A stretch of 64,000 nt of DNA from Paragonimus westermani (GCA_008508345.1 QNGE01003710.1:1-64000), one strand, 5' to 3'; positions 24,771-37,023 are shown, counted from the first letter of the stretch. Notes: generated from the letters alone by a model not told the origin. Made by a program: numbers and translations.

Positions 24771-25515
24771 ATGCCGGTATTGTCAGAGATGTGTACCATC
24801 GATGAGTTTCAACAAAAATGCAACTCTGGATTGTTGCTTCTTTTTGAAAAGGAATTGCTGCAAATTCTATGTGATTGCGAAAGCTGTTGTCACAGCTGAA
24901 CGGTATTCGCATCGTATAAACCACCGAGTACTCAACAGAAATACATAGTTCATATCCAAAACCTATCGAGATCCCTAATGTAACAGCGGTCGAAACTATG
25001 GCATGGATGCTCCTCGGGAAAAGGGGCTCGTACGTTAATATAGGAGGAACAAGTGTATGCATGTTCACATCGAATACAAGATTTAACATTTAAAAGCTTT
25101 GATCGTAAAGCGATATTTTCGACGGCTTCGAAATAACCGGCCACTTTTTCATGAAGTGAATGGATTAGTACAAAATATTTTTTTAAAATCAAAGGTCACA
25201 TGACCGACGATTAATATTACGTAAGAATGGAAGACAAATCATGATTGGTCTGTTTCAAACACACCGAAGACACGCAGTTTTTCAGTTATTCACCGGGTTA
25301 TTACGCTCAGCTGTTTCCGAACTGTACAATGGGCGGTAAAAAAATAGTCCATAAAATGTAATAGCGGGTATCTGAGTTTTTAGTAAAACTGATCGGTTTC
25401 TGTACAACCATTAGGAGGCGCAAAGTGCAATTTGACGGTTATGTACAAGCAAATACATCCATACATACATACATACACGCATACATACAAACGCATACAC
25501 ACACCTACATACAAG
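24771..25515. other. 3' flank of the Notch gene
   Basis: On the minus strand this follows the stop codon of the ankyrin exon. I found no clear AATAAA polyadenylation signal on that strand here, so either the 3' UTR ends with a variant signal or further exons lie beyond. A CATA-rich simple repeat lies at 25455-25500. Confidence 0.4.
25455..25500. repeat. CATA simple repeat
   Basis: Imperfect CATA tetranucleotide tract with C and A interruptions, just downstream of the Notch stop codon on the gene's strand. Confidence 0.8.
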
Positions 25516-26880
25516 TTATGTTAATCCATATTCCCTTTGATTGCATCGTGTGTACACGTCTTTAACACTATGGTTGTTGGATTCAGACGTCACGTCACTG
25601 TCCCGTTCAGTACAGCTGTGTTCCTGTGGGCTTCCAGCCGAGCCCACGAGCAAGGCGGCGCGATTCAGCTGAGTGAACTCATTAGTCTCTCGCGTGTAAT
25701 GTTCCAGTAGCAATCTTTCAATGGTATTGAATCCTTTCTCCTGTGCCACTTTAAGTGGGTCGCTGTCTGTACACTCCACGTTGAAGACGTTACACTTGTG
25801 GTCAAGCAAAAATCGCACTGATTCCACACATCCTTCTCTGGTAGCCAACATCAATGGTGTTCTGTCACAATCATCACGCGCGTTCATCAGTCTCTGAAAA
25901 CCTTTGCACTGAGAAAATCGTTGCAATAAGGATAAGGAATTAAGTGTCGCAGCCCAGTGTACCACGTTTCGCCCATATTCGTCCAAACCTGTCAAGGGAT
26001 ACCCCTCATCAATGAGGTACTTCACCAGCTCTTCGTTACCGGCCTGTACAGCGGTGATCAATGGATTCGGCTGCCGTGTCTCCAGTGGCTTTTGACGCCG
26101 TCGAGGCTTGCCAGGTTCAGCAGCAACCGAATTTGTTGATCTGTTCACGTGACAAGCCTTTGAACTAATCAGTGTTTCACGTTCCAGTTGATATAATGCC
26201 CCGGCAGTTTCTAGCGCATTTGCTGCAGCTGCTGTAGTCAAAGGTGTTCTGCCGTTACGGTCAGAACCGAGGATATATTCACTCACTTTTTCAGTTCCTT
26301 CCATGCACAACAGATGCGGAATTGCAAATACCACGTCTTGTCCTCCATTGAATCGTCCGGCTAGATGAAATAATGTCTCGTCCGGAAAGTCATCAGAATT
26401 CTCCTCTCCTGACAATCCATTGAACTGTCTTGAGTGTTCTGCTATCAAAGCAGGATCTTCATATTTGGACGCAGTTTCTTGCACCTGTTTCGAACCCCGA
26501 CTAATCTGCGGGTACGATTGCGGAGAGTGCCCAAGAGCAGCGAGTGAACTGGAATTTGGTGGGTGTAAACCATCTTGTGACCTTACTAATCTGCTTAGTT
26601 GGTCTTCGATCCACTGGGTTTTCTGCTTGTTAGCTCCGAGATATTCTCGTTTGGATTGTGATGCATTTTCCGAGTGTAAAGTAGGGCATTGGTCAACTTT
26701 AACACCCTCCTGACTACCCGACACACACATTCGATAATCACCCTCCGATTTGCAATTGCCGGCTTTTGCTAAAGAATGACTGAAGCCCTTGGTGTCCGCT
26801 AAATCATCCAGCAAAAACACACTGGAATTGAGCACACTGTCCAAAGATGGATCAAACTGTGCCGGATACGGTCCGAGAAA
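25516..26880 (-). CDS. Notch exon: ankyrin-repeat domain and C-terminus
   Basis: Encodes the part of the Notch intracellular domain that assembles with CSL and Mastermind in the nucleus. The acceptor is tgttctttgttccag just before 26880, phase 0. In the 454 residues, the first about 160 are Ser/acid-rich. Ankyrin-like repeats begin near 165 (DETLFHLAGRFNG) and 205 (DRNGRTPLTTAAAANAL). An insertion with the basic run KPRRRQKP (about 256, a possible nuclear signal) precedes further repeats near 270 (PNPLITAVQAGNEELVKYL), 299 (YGRNVVHWAATLNSLSLL), 338 (DRTPLMLATREGCVESVRFL) and about 370 (DPLKVAQEKGFNTIERLLLE). The last three track Notch repeats closely (compare G-x-T-A-L-H-W-A-A-A-V-N and E-T-P-L-F-L-A-A-R-E-G). 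Only about 60 Ser/Thr-rich residues follow before the stop. An unrecognised donor near the end, leading to more exons, cannot be excluded. Confidence 0.92.
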   Translation of the reverse strand, partial: FLGPYPAQFDPSLDSVLNSSVFLLDDLADTKGFSHSLAKAGNCKSEGDYRMCVSGSQEGVKVDQCPTLHSENASQSKREYLGANKQKTQWIEDQLSRLVRSQDGLHPPNSSSLAALGHSPQSYPQISRGSKQVQETASKYEDPALIAEHSRQFNGLSGEENSDDFPDETLFHLAGRFNGGQDVVFAIPHLLCMEGTEKVSEYILGSDRNGRTPLTTAAAANALETAGALYQLERETLISSKACHVNRSTNSVAAEPGKPRRRQKPLETRQPNPLITAVQAGNEELVKYLIDEGYPLTGLDEYGRNVVHWAATLNSLSLLQRFSQCKGFQRLMNARDDCDRTPLMLATREGCVESVRFLLDHKCNVFNVECTDSDPLKVAQEKGFNTIERLLLEHYTRETNEFTQLNRAALLVGSAGSPQEHSCTERDSDVTSESNNHSVKDVYTRCNQREYGLT

Positions 26881-27211
26881 CTGGAACAAAGAACACTGTA
26901 CGACATAGATGCGTTCAAGACAAATATTGACATTGAACAAACAACCAATGTGCAGCAATCATGGAAAACTATATTGCGATTAGTTTTAAAGTGATTTTTC
27001 AAGCACTAACTAGAATGAGGCTACTTACAATTGAAAAAATAATTATCTTGCCGCATTTCATTACATCCTTATATAAAGTAGAGTGCCAGCAAATCACATT
27101 CATTACAGAGGAGCGAGCTATAACTGAAGAGACTCTTTCTCATCCGCTAATTCTCCACATCGATCAGGACTCAATTTGGTGGTATGAAACGATTCAAATA
27201 ATGGTTATCTA

Positions 27212-27801
27212 TACCTGTTTTCATATCTGTTTCCACTTTAAGCACAGGATTTTCCATTGCATGATAAAGCAAATCACTTTGGTGCACTAGAATTTTCGCC
27301 TTAGAATCTTGGACAAGACGGCAAGAACACGATTGGCTCAACTAATCGTGAGGGACGACCAACTTTAATTAGAGCACTTCGCATTGGCTACTTTGAGAGA
27401 GGAAGTGGTTTGGGTTATTCGAGAGGTGTCAACGGATTTGCTTAATGAGAACGGGGTTAGCGGTCAAAGTGGAGCACATATCATCTGACCCTGTCCCCAC
27501 TAGTTCATCAAACAAGTGGTTAGGGCAAGTGGTTATGGCTGTCTGTGAATCTCACGTCCAATAGGAGTGAGGTTTGGGGTCGTGGTAGACTCCGAGCTGT
27601 AATGTGAAAGTGAACCAGTTTGTGAGAACATTTTCATTAGTTCTCTCGCCTACATGGGTGGCGGACACAAGTACACTCGCATCCGTCCCGAAACACGCAG
27701 ACGTATTATCGAAGCATTCGAAAGGGGCGGCGACTGGTGCACGGTTGCCCTTCTAAACGAAGTCAACCGTAATACGGCTTACAAGTGGCTACAGGTGGAT
27801 T
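27212..27801 (+). repeat. 590-bp inverted arm, left
   Basis: Reverse complement of 29015-29604. It contains the first 45 or so codons of the transposase on the plus strand, ending in the middle of the helix-turn-helix (TAYKWLQVD). Confidence 0.9.
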
Positions 27802-28169
27802 GCTTTATGTACTTTCTCAGTTGAACACAACTAGGATAATATATCCTCAAGCCAACCCCAAAAGCTGCTTTATGAAACTTGGGAGGTGAATAGTCAATGT
27901 GTGCCAACAATGGGTTGATTCCGTACACTCTAAGACAAAATGATGGACAAGGTGATTTCCAGCATTCTGGCAGCGTAGAACATACATTGCACTGCGCACC
28001 CTGGTAATCCAAACAATTATTCAGGGCCAGTTTGCAGAGGTTTGCCGGCTCAGACACGATGTTAAAAGCGGAATGGTTTTGACAGTCGACTAGCTGCATC
28101 TTTATGTATAAGCACACGGTTCACGGTGTCGATTGGGTTGCAGTGTCATTGGGGGAGTGATCGACTACT

Positions 28170-28255
28170 GTAGAAAGACGACATATCGCGAGATGTTAAC
28201 AGTCCACTCACTATTTTTAGCCGCGAAAGTAAAACACACGATTGTTTCAAGTATG
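28170..28255 (+). repeat. Relic of a Penelope-like terminal repeat inside the Tc1-like element
   Basis: The tract TAGAAAGACGACATATCGCG, AGATGTTAAC and CGCGAAAGTAAAACACACG corresponds, with about 20-25% differences, to 20345-20415 (CAGAAAGAAGACATATGTTGCG type, then GATATGTTAACA and CGCAAACGTAAAACATGC). No RT sequence is attached. Confidence 0.6.
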
Positions 28256-28329
28256 TGGGCAGCTCGGTTGTTCTTATCGGTCCAAACAAAAAACTGAAAA
28301 TCTCGCGTAATCTAGGCAAATTCACAGAC

Positions 28330-29162
28330 ATTCTTAATTGGATTCAGTACTGGGGAATAGGTTGCCAGTCGTGAGATTTGTCCTCCATTATATAATTCCT
28401 CAGCAAACACATTTTCTAAATCGGTGTGATACGGTGCGTTGTCGCACATCAGCACAATGTTTGACATGGGTGTACTGAACTTCATCTGATCTAGCAGGGT
28501 TCGCAGCCAGTTCTTGCAATCGTTGTTGTTGCATGCTCCCCGCCTCGTCGTATATCCCACTATCGAGTTTGGTGTCATAGCTCCAATCAACTGAAGAGTA
28601 CGGCTTCGGCTGTTTATTACGGAGACGCATGCACTCGTTCTTTTCCAGGAACGTCCCACTGACCTCATACAGAACAAACAGAAGTTTGTCTCATCTATTC
28701 GTAAATTATCTTTGCACTTGCATGACACTCCATCGGTCGATATGCAAACAGTCGCCGTAACACCAGATTCTCATTTGAGTTCATGCCAACGAGTACTTGG
28801 TACAGACTGTTGACAGTTATGCATCGGCCATCTAAGTATCAACTAATAGTTGTGGTCGACAACTCCTTCTCGAACTCAGCCTTGACGCGCAGTCTCAAAA
28901 ATTTCAGCGTAATCGTTGGGTCCACGGAAATCGACCGCAACAACATATTGATCTCTGAATCTACCAAAAGCCTGTTTCTGTATCCTTCGCGAGGCTGAGT
29001 TTCACAAGTGATGTAATCCACCTGTAGCCACTTGTAAGCCGTATTACGGTTGACTTCGTTTAGAAGGGCAACCGTGCACCAGTCGCCGCCCCTTTCGAAT
29101 GCTTCGATAATACGTCTGCGTGTTTCGGGACGGATGCGAGTGTACTTGTGTCCGCCACCCAT
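28330..29162 (-). pseudogene. Tc1/mariner (IS630-like) transposase, broken
   Basis: The N-terminus (29162-28839) MGGGHKYTRIRPETRRRIIE leads into a helix-turn-helix (WCTVALLNEVNRNTAYKWL). A TGA interrupts it, after which the same frame continues (YLDGRCITV, then NLVLRRLFAYRPM) to about 28696. A frameshift follows, and the catalytic core resumes at 28728-28330 with DETNFCLFC (first Asp), MCDNAPYHTD (second Asp) and YSPVLNPIKNV. The third acidic residue of the D-D-E triad, expected in N-P-I-E-N, is Lys here. Nonsense codon, frameshift and lost catalytic Glu together mean no activity. The C-terminus after NVCEFA diverges from the family. Confidence 0.88.
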
Positions 29163-29604
29163 GTAGGCGAGAGAACTAATGAAAATGTTCTCACAAACTG
29201 GTTCACTTTCACATTACAGCTCGGAGTCTACCACGACCCCAAACCTCACTCCTATTGGACGTGAGATTCACAGACAGCCATAACCACTTGCCCTAACCAC
29301 TTGTTTGATGAACTAGTGGGGACAGGGTCAGATGATATGTGCTCCACTTTGACCGCTAACCCCGTTCTCATTAAGCAAATCCGTTGACACCTCTCGAATA
29401 ACCCAAACCACTTCCTCTCTCAAAGTAGCCAATGCGAAGTGCTCTAATTAAAGTTGGTCGTCCCTCACGATTAGTTGAGCCAATCGTGTTCTTGCCGTCT
29501 TGTCCAAGATTCTAAGGCGAAAATTCTAGTGCACCAAAGTGATTTGCTTTATCATGCAATGGAAAATCCTGTGCTTAAAGTGGAAACAGATATGAAAACA
29601 GGTA
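29015..29604 (-). repeat. 590-bp inverted arm, right
   Basis: Partner of 27212-27801. It holds the authentic start of the transposase and the probable promoter and leader between about 29163 and 29604. Confidence 0.9.
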
Positions 29605-30665
29605 TAGAATTTGTTTGCATAAGAGACTGATCGTCAACTTACTTACTAAGGCTTTGAGGAGATGTGCAGCTACAAATTTTTAATTCAAATGGCCGTATTG
29701 CCCAGTGACTTTTAATGTGAATAATGGTCTATGCATTAAGAGGTGTATTTTTCTTCAAAGAATCAAACCACCTATATGTTCCTTTTTTCAAGAACAGTGA
29801 AACCTTTGTCTGCTTGAACCTGACCGCTTTAGCTTGTAGGTGTTCTTCGAACCAGACATCTATAGCAACTTGTTAGTCTCGTCATGTCCATGTCCACACT
29901 AACAACCGTGTTGATATGTCATATTTGATACCTCAAAACGGTTCAGAGTCATATGACCTTTTACCCTGCATTCCAACACATGAGCTAAGCGGTACAAACT
30001 GATAACAAGAGAATTTCGTCTCCGAAACTCGTACAGCTTCACGCCGCAAAAGAATTAGTAGTCAAGGATTGCTCTCATGTCAGCTCACCCGTCCGTCATA
30101 CCGCGCACGCTTCCATTGGTTCAGTCGGTGCTCCACAATAATAATCTCTATTGCACTGTCGCGATTGTGTTAAGTTCAAACATTTCGTTATCCAGATTTT
30201 TATTCGCTTCTGTTTGTTACATATAAATATATATTGACGTTACTATCTCCTGATGATGAGCAATTATTCGCGGAAGTTAAGTCTACTGCAACTGTCGAAA
30301 TACTAACCTGGCGACGGGGATTCTGTTAAGGATTCAAGTGACTAATATTGGCATTCTACATAGGTCTCCAGTTACGCACTAGTTCCCGGTGTAATTAACG
30401 TCAGAATAACACACCAGATAAGCTACCACTATGCACTGAGAAGCACTGGCAAGCTTCGGCTACAGAACAATAGGCCAGTGGTTTGACGATCAATGAATCG
30501 GAGCCGATAGCAACAAGCTAGCATGTTATCAGATGATTTACAAATCGGCGTGGTCCTTTTGATTTAAGCTTTATGTGTACGCTAAATCAAACAATCCGGT
30601 GACTTTATCTTCTGGGTGGCTTTTTGAGCAGATGCGAGTAAATTACAACAAACTTTTCCACTTAC

Positions 30666-30776
30666 CCCGTCCAAGCGGGCATGTTTGAGTGGGGGTGAGT
30701 AAAGTTCTGAAGAACTGCAGTTTAAGGACGGAGCTCCGCAATCTTCAAAGTAACGCTTCAATCGATTGCTTGAAAG
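30666..30776 (-). CDS. Probable Notch exon: linker between RAM and ankyrin domain
   Basis: A 111-nt exon candidate on the Notch strand. The acceptor tgttacctctatacag ends at 30777 and the donor GGG|gtaagtgg starts at 30665, both close to consensus. It is phase 0 at both ends, exactly what is needed between exon 36689-37023 (ends phase 0) and the ankyrin exon (starts phase 0). It would add 37 residues beginning LSSNRLKRYFEDC, with a central SSSELYSPPLK and the basic KHAR. The composition fits the poorly conserved, charged RAM-ankyrin linker. There is no domain to prove it, so skipping or chance remain possible. Joining the two neighbours directly would also keep the frame. Confidence 0.6.
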
Positions 30777-33700
30777 CTGTATAGAGGTAACAGACATGTC
30801 AAGCAAGCACACAATAGGCTGTTTGATATGCAATTGTTCTGTAATTTTCGGCGCAACCGTTATGAATTTAGATAACTTATGAATAATCTGACACTCCGCA
30901 CCGTTTGTGTTGATGAAAGACCAAGTTGAAAAGAACATTATTTTAAGCTACGTGCTTCAAATTAACGGGTTTCTTATCTGCATATAAGAATTGGCTCTGA
31001 CGACCGTGACTCTTTGATTGTCGTCAGTATCTGAGAGTTTGTTACACATCATAAACGATCTGTTCATACAGACTGTTACAAGTGGGAGTGTTTTGTTCAA
31101 AGTGCACGCATAGCTGATATGAGACTTGTTGGTTTCGGTATCCTTTTTCCCGGCACATCCTACGACAATAACAGTTAACAGATATGCTTTGTGACTACAA
31201 TGTAAATTCGCAGACGGCCGAATACGAGACATTTGGACGTATTTTACATGCCAGTGATCTGAAACCAAATACTCACTCAAGCACTGGACAAGAGAAGGAA
31301 AACTAAGCGCTAACTGAATGCTGAGAAAGCTTAACGGACTGTTCGAAAACCTCCACCACGCACAAAGTTAATCATGGTGGACGGCTGGAAGAATAGCCGA
31401 ATGATAACTTCGAAATCAGTGTAATCAAATTGTGTAGGTTTGCGTCGCTATCCAAAACGTTACTATCCTGTGAACTTTGGAAGCAAAGGAAGTCAGTACT
31501 CGCCAACCGATTTGGATCACTTTCATTGTGCGAGGTTTTCACATTTTCAAAAACAACTTTAAATTTATTTTGGCTAACTTGCTGAATTTTCCCCCCTCCA
31601 ACAGATTAATCAGATAGTAGTTTCATTTTCAGAGAAGTAAACAATCTGTGCACATGCAATTAAGTACTTAAAAGAATATTACGGCTAGACCGCGGTAGTT
31701 GCAGAGTCTTACAAGGTTCCCTGTTCAAAAAGAATTAACCAACAGACAGAGCTATATATCATCCAGTCTCAAAAACGATATCACTGATACCTTCTTTGGG
31801 TGGATCCCCAGTAATAGAAGGATGTCTTGTACTGGATGCATCCACATCTGATGTACGAACAGTGTTGGGGTTCTGGGTTTTTATGTATGCGAAGATACCT
31901 AAATATTAGATAAAACGTTATTTGTAAATCAGTTGTTTGGCTTCAACGTATGCTTGTTGCTGATGCATCCAGCTAAGAGAACGGCAGCACCGACTTTTCG
32001 AAAAACCACGGACTAATATGTAAACACCAGCTGGTAAATGCTTACATTTTCAAACTAGCAGAGATGTCCAACCAGGACAAATGTCTGAAGTTAGACCTCA
32101 TCAATAATTTTGATTAGTAAGTCCATTGAACGCATACCTCAGCAAAGCTAGTGGCGCAGAAAATGCAGGTGCAAATCATGTCGTCAATTGTCGGTGCGCT
32201 CGATTGGCTGCGTTTGTAACCCTACGATGCGAAGCGAAAGAATCTTTACGTGTGGCTGCCATAAAAATTTTTATCCGTACAACCAAGACGAGGGTTCTGA
32301 AAGTGAGTGGGGATGCAAGAAAACTTGGCGAACCTACTGCAACCTTTGACGTCACGAAAACATAAGTGTACAGTATTTTTTAAACTGACAACACAATGGA
32401 AGATACCGGGAAAATAGAAATTTTCCAACCTCATATATGTGAGTCATTCCTAACGGGCTCTCGAAAAGTCAACGACGAAGTAAATTCTTCAGTTATTTAT
32501 GTTTCATACAAATTTGTCAGTAACTGGTGTTTAGGTGTAAGCCAACACAATCGAGATTTTAATAGCGAAGCCAAATTTTGTCTGAACAATAGCTGATTTC
32601 AAAACTGACGATCGTTTTAAACAAATTATCGCACTCTGTTCTGGCTGCATAAGGGTAGACACTTGCAATGTGTTAACGGGGTCAATAGGTTGCTCTGAAA
32701 TCCACCAACTCAGTATCTGTCAATAAATGATGACTCCAGAAGAGACAGCAATGAGGTAAAAGATTATGTGACTGTTATGTAAGAATACAATGTCACAAGC
32801 GATTAGCTGAAACTACTGATTACATAGAAAAATGTTTTATGTGATTTAATAACATCACCCCGGAGTGTGGTGTTCAGACATAAAGGTCCCGATGATTAGA
32901 GGGGTTTTCAAGGACCTAAACAATCCGTGTTGTGAATTTATAATGTCCTCCTGTTTTCTGCATAATCCCACACCCATGGTAGGTTTAAATAACAGCAAAC
33001 TGCTTAATCATGTAACGAACACATTAGCAGAATCGTAACCAATACACACCCGATAGTAGAGTATAGAGAGAGATGATGAATAATTCCAAGGGGGCAAGTC
33101 AGGTTTCCCATCCGACAAACACTAACAAGTTGCTGACTTTTTGTGTGGGCGAAATAATCATGGAACGACCTGAGTACACTTAAGACCGTTAGACCTTTTC
33201 GAAAGTTTTGTCCAACGGAAATCACAAGTCGTTCTAACAGAGAAGGTTTCACAGAAGTGATCCGACCGCTAAGTAAGTGAACAGCTAACAAGTATGCATT
33301 GGCGGATAGAATAACATTGCAACTTATTCCCATCATCTAGAGGGTAAATTAGAGCAGGTAGCAGATAATGATGAGCCCGGGGATTTTATTCCAGATGGTA
33401 TCGAACCCGGGGAACGTCTTTAAAGGAGCAGTGAAAAAACTTCGATAAGTATAAAGGTCTGTGTGTTCGATTCTGACATGGGGAATCCCCTTCGATATGT
33501 GCGCGACAGCAACACTCGCCGAAATGTGGGAAGAATAGAAACGAAGACAAATACTGCTGGGCCAAGTTTCGAAATGAATCAACTCCATGGACGTTCCAAA
33601 TTATCGTATGGACAGAACGATGGAACCCACCCTAGAAGCAACATCTCCAACGAAACAACGAGCTCTCCGAACTCGCCGGTGAACTCTGTGAGATGTCACT

Positions 33701-36688
33701 GTGCATAGCAGGATGAATGGATAGGCAAACAGGAATGGCCGAGGAACCTCTGTCATAAGTGTGACTTCATAGTTTGATCAGTGGGGCGCAAGTTGCGCAA
33801 GGACCCGCCACTACTGCGAGTGTTCCAGATGAGATTTTTCAGACACGTCCATCGCCTCATATTCAGCAACCGCACGAACTTATTCAAAATCTGTGGCAAT
33901 CTTATTGCTATTGGTAACTTAGAAAGTAATCAGGTGTCTCATTAAGTGTTTAACTCAAATAACGGTCAACAAATTCTTCCATTACTCGCATTGAAGCTGG
34001 TGTACTATGCAGGCGAGCTCCACTGTGAAAAAGCAGTCCAACTGAACTGTCGGTAGTAGCTCGTTCAACACCGTTGTTTTCGTGAGTAAAAATTCAGACA
34101 CAAAGTGTACGATTTGTCACATGTCGAAAAAGACGAATGTAAAATATTCGTGAAATATTTACGTTCAGGACAGAATTATGGGATATTTGGCATGTGTGCA
34201 TGGTTAAAGTTTAAAACTAGAAACGTGACTTTAGTTAACCTTCAGCATTCGATAGCAACCACCAAGCGTCAACTGATTCTAAATCCGTAGGTTCCGGAGG
34301 GCTACTTTACCTCGCTTGTCGGTTTCCCCATCGCCGAAGGACGTACATATGCCAGTTGGCAAGCCACCTTTCATCCTGTACTCGATATGCAATGTCTTCG
34401 TACTGCCTGTTAAGCAGTACGCGTCGAACTGCACACTTCTCGTTAATTTTGTTGAGGAATAGTGTGAAGGTGGTGTAAATGCATTAGTAGATGCAGTTTT
34501 GCTGTTTTTATTGTGTACAGCGGATATAACATCTACAAGCCAGATTACAGTTGTCATTCGAGAACACACTAGGCTTCACGTTCGCAATCCGGAAGGGGGA
34601 TTCACATATTATCGCATGTTTTCTTTCCTATGACTGTGACAGTTGTGAACAATTCACGGATCATGAGCGGTTATGTTGAAAGCGAAGAAGCGATCAACGA
34701 TAAACATATTCACATTGGACTACTTGAAAGTGATAAGTAGCACGATATTTGTCTACCAAATGACAGCACAAAGCCCGTTTCATAGAGGACAACCAAAAGC
34801 AACGAACAATCTCATCAGTTCCGGAAGGTTTCCATCAAACAACCGACAACTCTGTCACTTTTACGTTAGATGGTAGGTGTGAGCTGTACTATAGTGCTGA
34901 CTAAACAAACAGATAAATTCAAATTCATCGGAGGACTATAATCTTGCTATCGGGGTCGATACAGCTAGGACATCCGGTACACCTTCGTATAACCAAACAG
35001 GGCCTAGTGCGCAAAACATACCAAAATTGAACAGACTACTAAAGTGCAACAGCTGCACGGCTTTTCTCTGATAGGCTTAACTGTCCCATGGTAAGCTGTT
35101 CTAACGGTTTCATTGAACATTTTCACGTGTGACTGCTAATCAATAGAACATCCCGCAGTGAAGATCACAGCTGACTACCAATCCCGTGTGGTAAGTCGAC
35201 AAGTAACGATGAACTACTTGTTTCCACAACATCAACCTTTCCATAAAGCTTAAGGGCGGCAGTTGATGAAACGTGAGATGCCTAGTACAAAACTAAAAAT
35301 TGTAACAGAACATGTCATTCGTACTATAAAAAAGAAGGCTTGTTGTATAAAAGTAAACGTCCCATAATCAGTCGGTACGGTTAGCGGGTTTATTTCAAGA
35401 TATTCATGCTTACTATCTATAAAAGTGGACCAGCGCGCAAATCACTCAGAGCAGTATACCAATTCGTCAGGTATGACAGGGCAAAACAAGCCGAGCAAGT
35501 TAAAATTACGATATTGTTACGTTCTGTTAACAAATCTGCCAAGCTTGTTGTCTTAGCGGTTTCACGCAAAGAATGTACATATGTATTTGCTATCTAAAGG
35601 AGAGGATAACCCAGATAGCGTCAGACGCAAAATTGGGTCAACTGTCGAACGTTCGTCTAACATCAAAAAATTTGTGTAGTTACAAAGAAGGCGGCGCCAA
35701 TGCCAATGTTTTCTGGGAAGGACCTCAAAATCTTGATGTTAAAAATTTTACTTCTAGGTTCACCTCTGTCTGCCGTGTCTTAATGTATTTCAGAATAAGA
35801 ATCGCTTAACATACCCTTCGATAGCTGGCTGCTATTACAAACGGATTTGACTGTAACGCGATTGCTGAAATCTGGAGGGAATCCGAAAGATTTCTGAAGC
35901 TAGCTCTGCTTTATATGGAAAAAAATTGGCTTCTTCGATCAAGAACGCAACACTTCACCGGAAAAATTGAGCTGTTTGTGTTAAAAGCAAAATGTTCTCT
36001 TTCACTCTTTACTTTGACAGACGCAGTTCTGTCTCATTTCACATTTAAATATGTTTTAAACGGAAATTCCATTTTCACCGAGAAAACTCTAGCTTTCTTT
36101 ATTTCTATCAGCCTGACCGCTGAAGTCTGCCGTGTGTGTATCGTGTACACATCTACTACCACTTTTATCATATCCGCTCAGGATAAATAACCAGCGTTGT
36201 CTAGTAATGTTAGTAACTTGCAAAGAGTGAGTGGAACGTAGAGCTTAAGCTCCACTATCGGTCTTTCAAGACAGTGCATCCCAGGTGCTCTTAACACCAA
36301 GTGTCATTCTCCTCATTTCAGTCTTCTTGGATCGAATTCACGACGCTGGGTGCTGGAGGACACAAATTGCTTTTGATACAACAGCTTGACGGCTGTCGTC
36401 GTTAATCAGTCAACGTTGAAAGAGATATCACTCAGTTTGTCTTACGTTAACAGCACCTATGACTCTCAAAACTACAAAATTAATTAGGCTTGCTTAGAAC
36501 TCAACCAATCATTCTTTAGAAATAGTTTAAGACAGAGTATACGTAACTAAGTGAATTCAACTTCTCCCTGCGCGTTTGAATAGACTTAAACTGATGAGTG
36601 GTGGTTGCGTCTGCATGTGGCATCACGAGCACACGGTAAGTGCAAAAGGTGGCGTAAGAAGACGGTACATATAATACCCAGCGCTCAC
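30777..36688 (-). other. Notch intron (5.9 kb), no recognised gene inside
   Basis: Between the RAM exon and the linker exon. Short open frames on both strands (for example 32.1-32.4, 33.0-33.6, 35.9-36.2 kb) show no family. No complete mobile element was recognised. Confidence 0.6.
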
Positions 36689-37023
36689 TTCTTGAGTCGA
36701 TTGCCTTCCAGCACCATCTCCAGGAGCTGGTTTGTCCAATGGCTCATCAAACGTGTCCAGCAAAATGGTCAGAGGCTCGCTGGACTTAGCAGTCTCTCGC
36801 AAATTTGGATTCGGTGTTGCGAAGAATGATTCCAACAACGGTTGATGAAGTTTGGATGGTGAGAACTGGCGTTCGGTACTCTTACCGCAGCTAACCATAC
36901 GAGAATCATCTTTTGAACCTGTGGACACTGGTGGACACCAAATTCCATTAGTGCGCACTTTTCTGACAGTACGCTTCCACGGCTCCCGTTGCAGAACCAC
37001 GAAAAGTAGAAGGAGAATCAGCA
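36689..37023 (-). CDS. Notch exon: inner half of transmembrane helix and RAM region
   Basis: The acceptor gtttattcacag ends at 37024 and the donor is GAA|gtgagc at 36688. The exon is 335 nt, entering in phase 1 and leaving in phase 0. With one base from exon 42763-43039 the first codon is ATG (Met). LILLLLFVVLQ completes the membrane helix, followed by the positive stop REPWKRTVRKVR. NGIWCPP (about residues 25-31) fits the hydrophobic-W-x-P motif by which the Notch RAM peptide binds CSL, here with Cys where most Notch proteins have Phe. Downstream the exon is Ser/Pro-rich, with an acidic patch (LTILLDTFDEPLD). Gamma-secretase would be expected to cut near the FVVL segment. This follows from the family and is not proven here. 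Confidence 0.85.

Larger units (their letters stand above)
27212..29604 (-). mobile_element. Tc1/mariner-like DNA transposon with 590-bp inverted arms, inactivated
   Basis: The 2393-bp element lies in the intron before the ankyrin exon. Its ends are TACCTG...CAGGTA, each flanked by TA, the target duplication of the Tc1/mariner (IS630) superfamily. The arms 27212-27801 and 29015-29604 are equal in length and look identical by eye. The right arm contains the start of the transposase, so the left arm carries a second, headless start (MGGGHKY at 27654). The transposase is broken, and a piece of a Penelope-like terminal repeat sits inside. It could move only with enzyme supplied from elsewhere. 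Confidence 0.85.
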
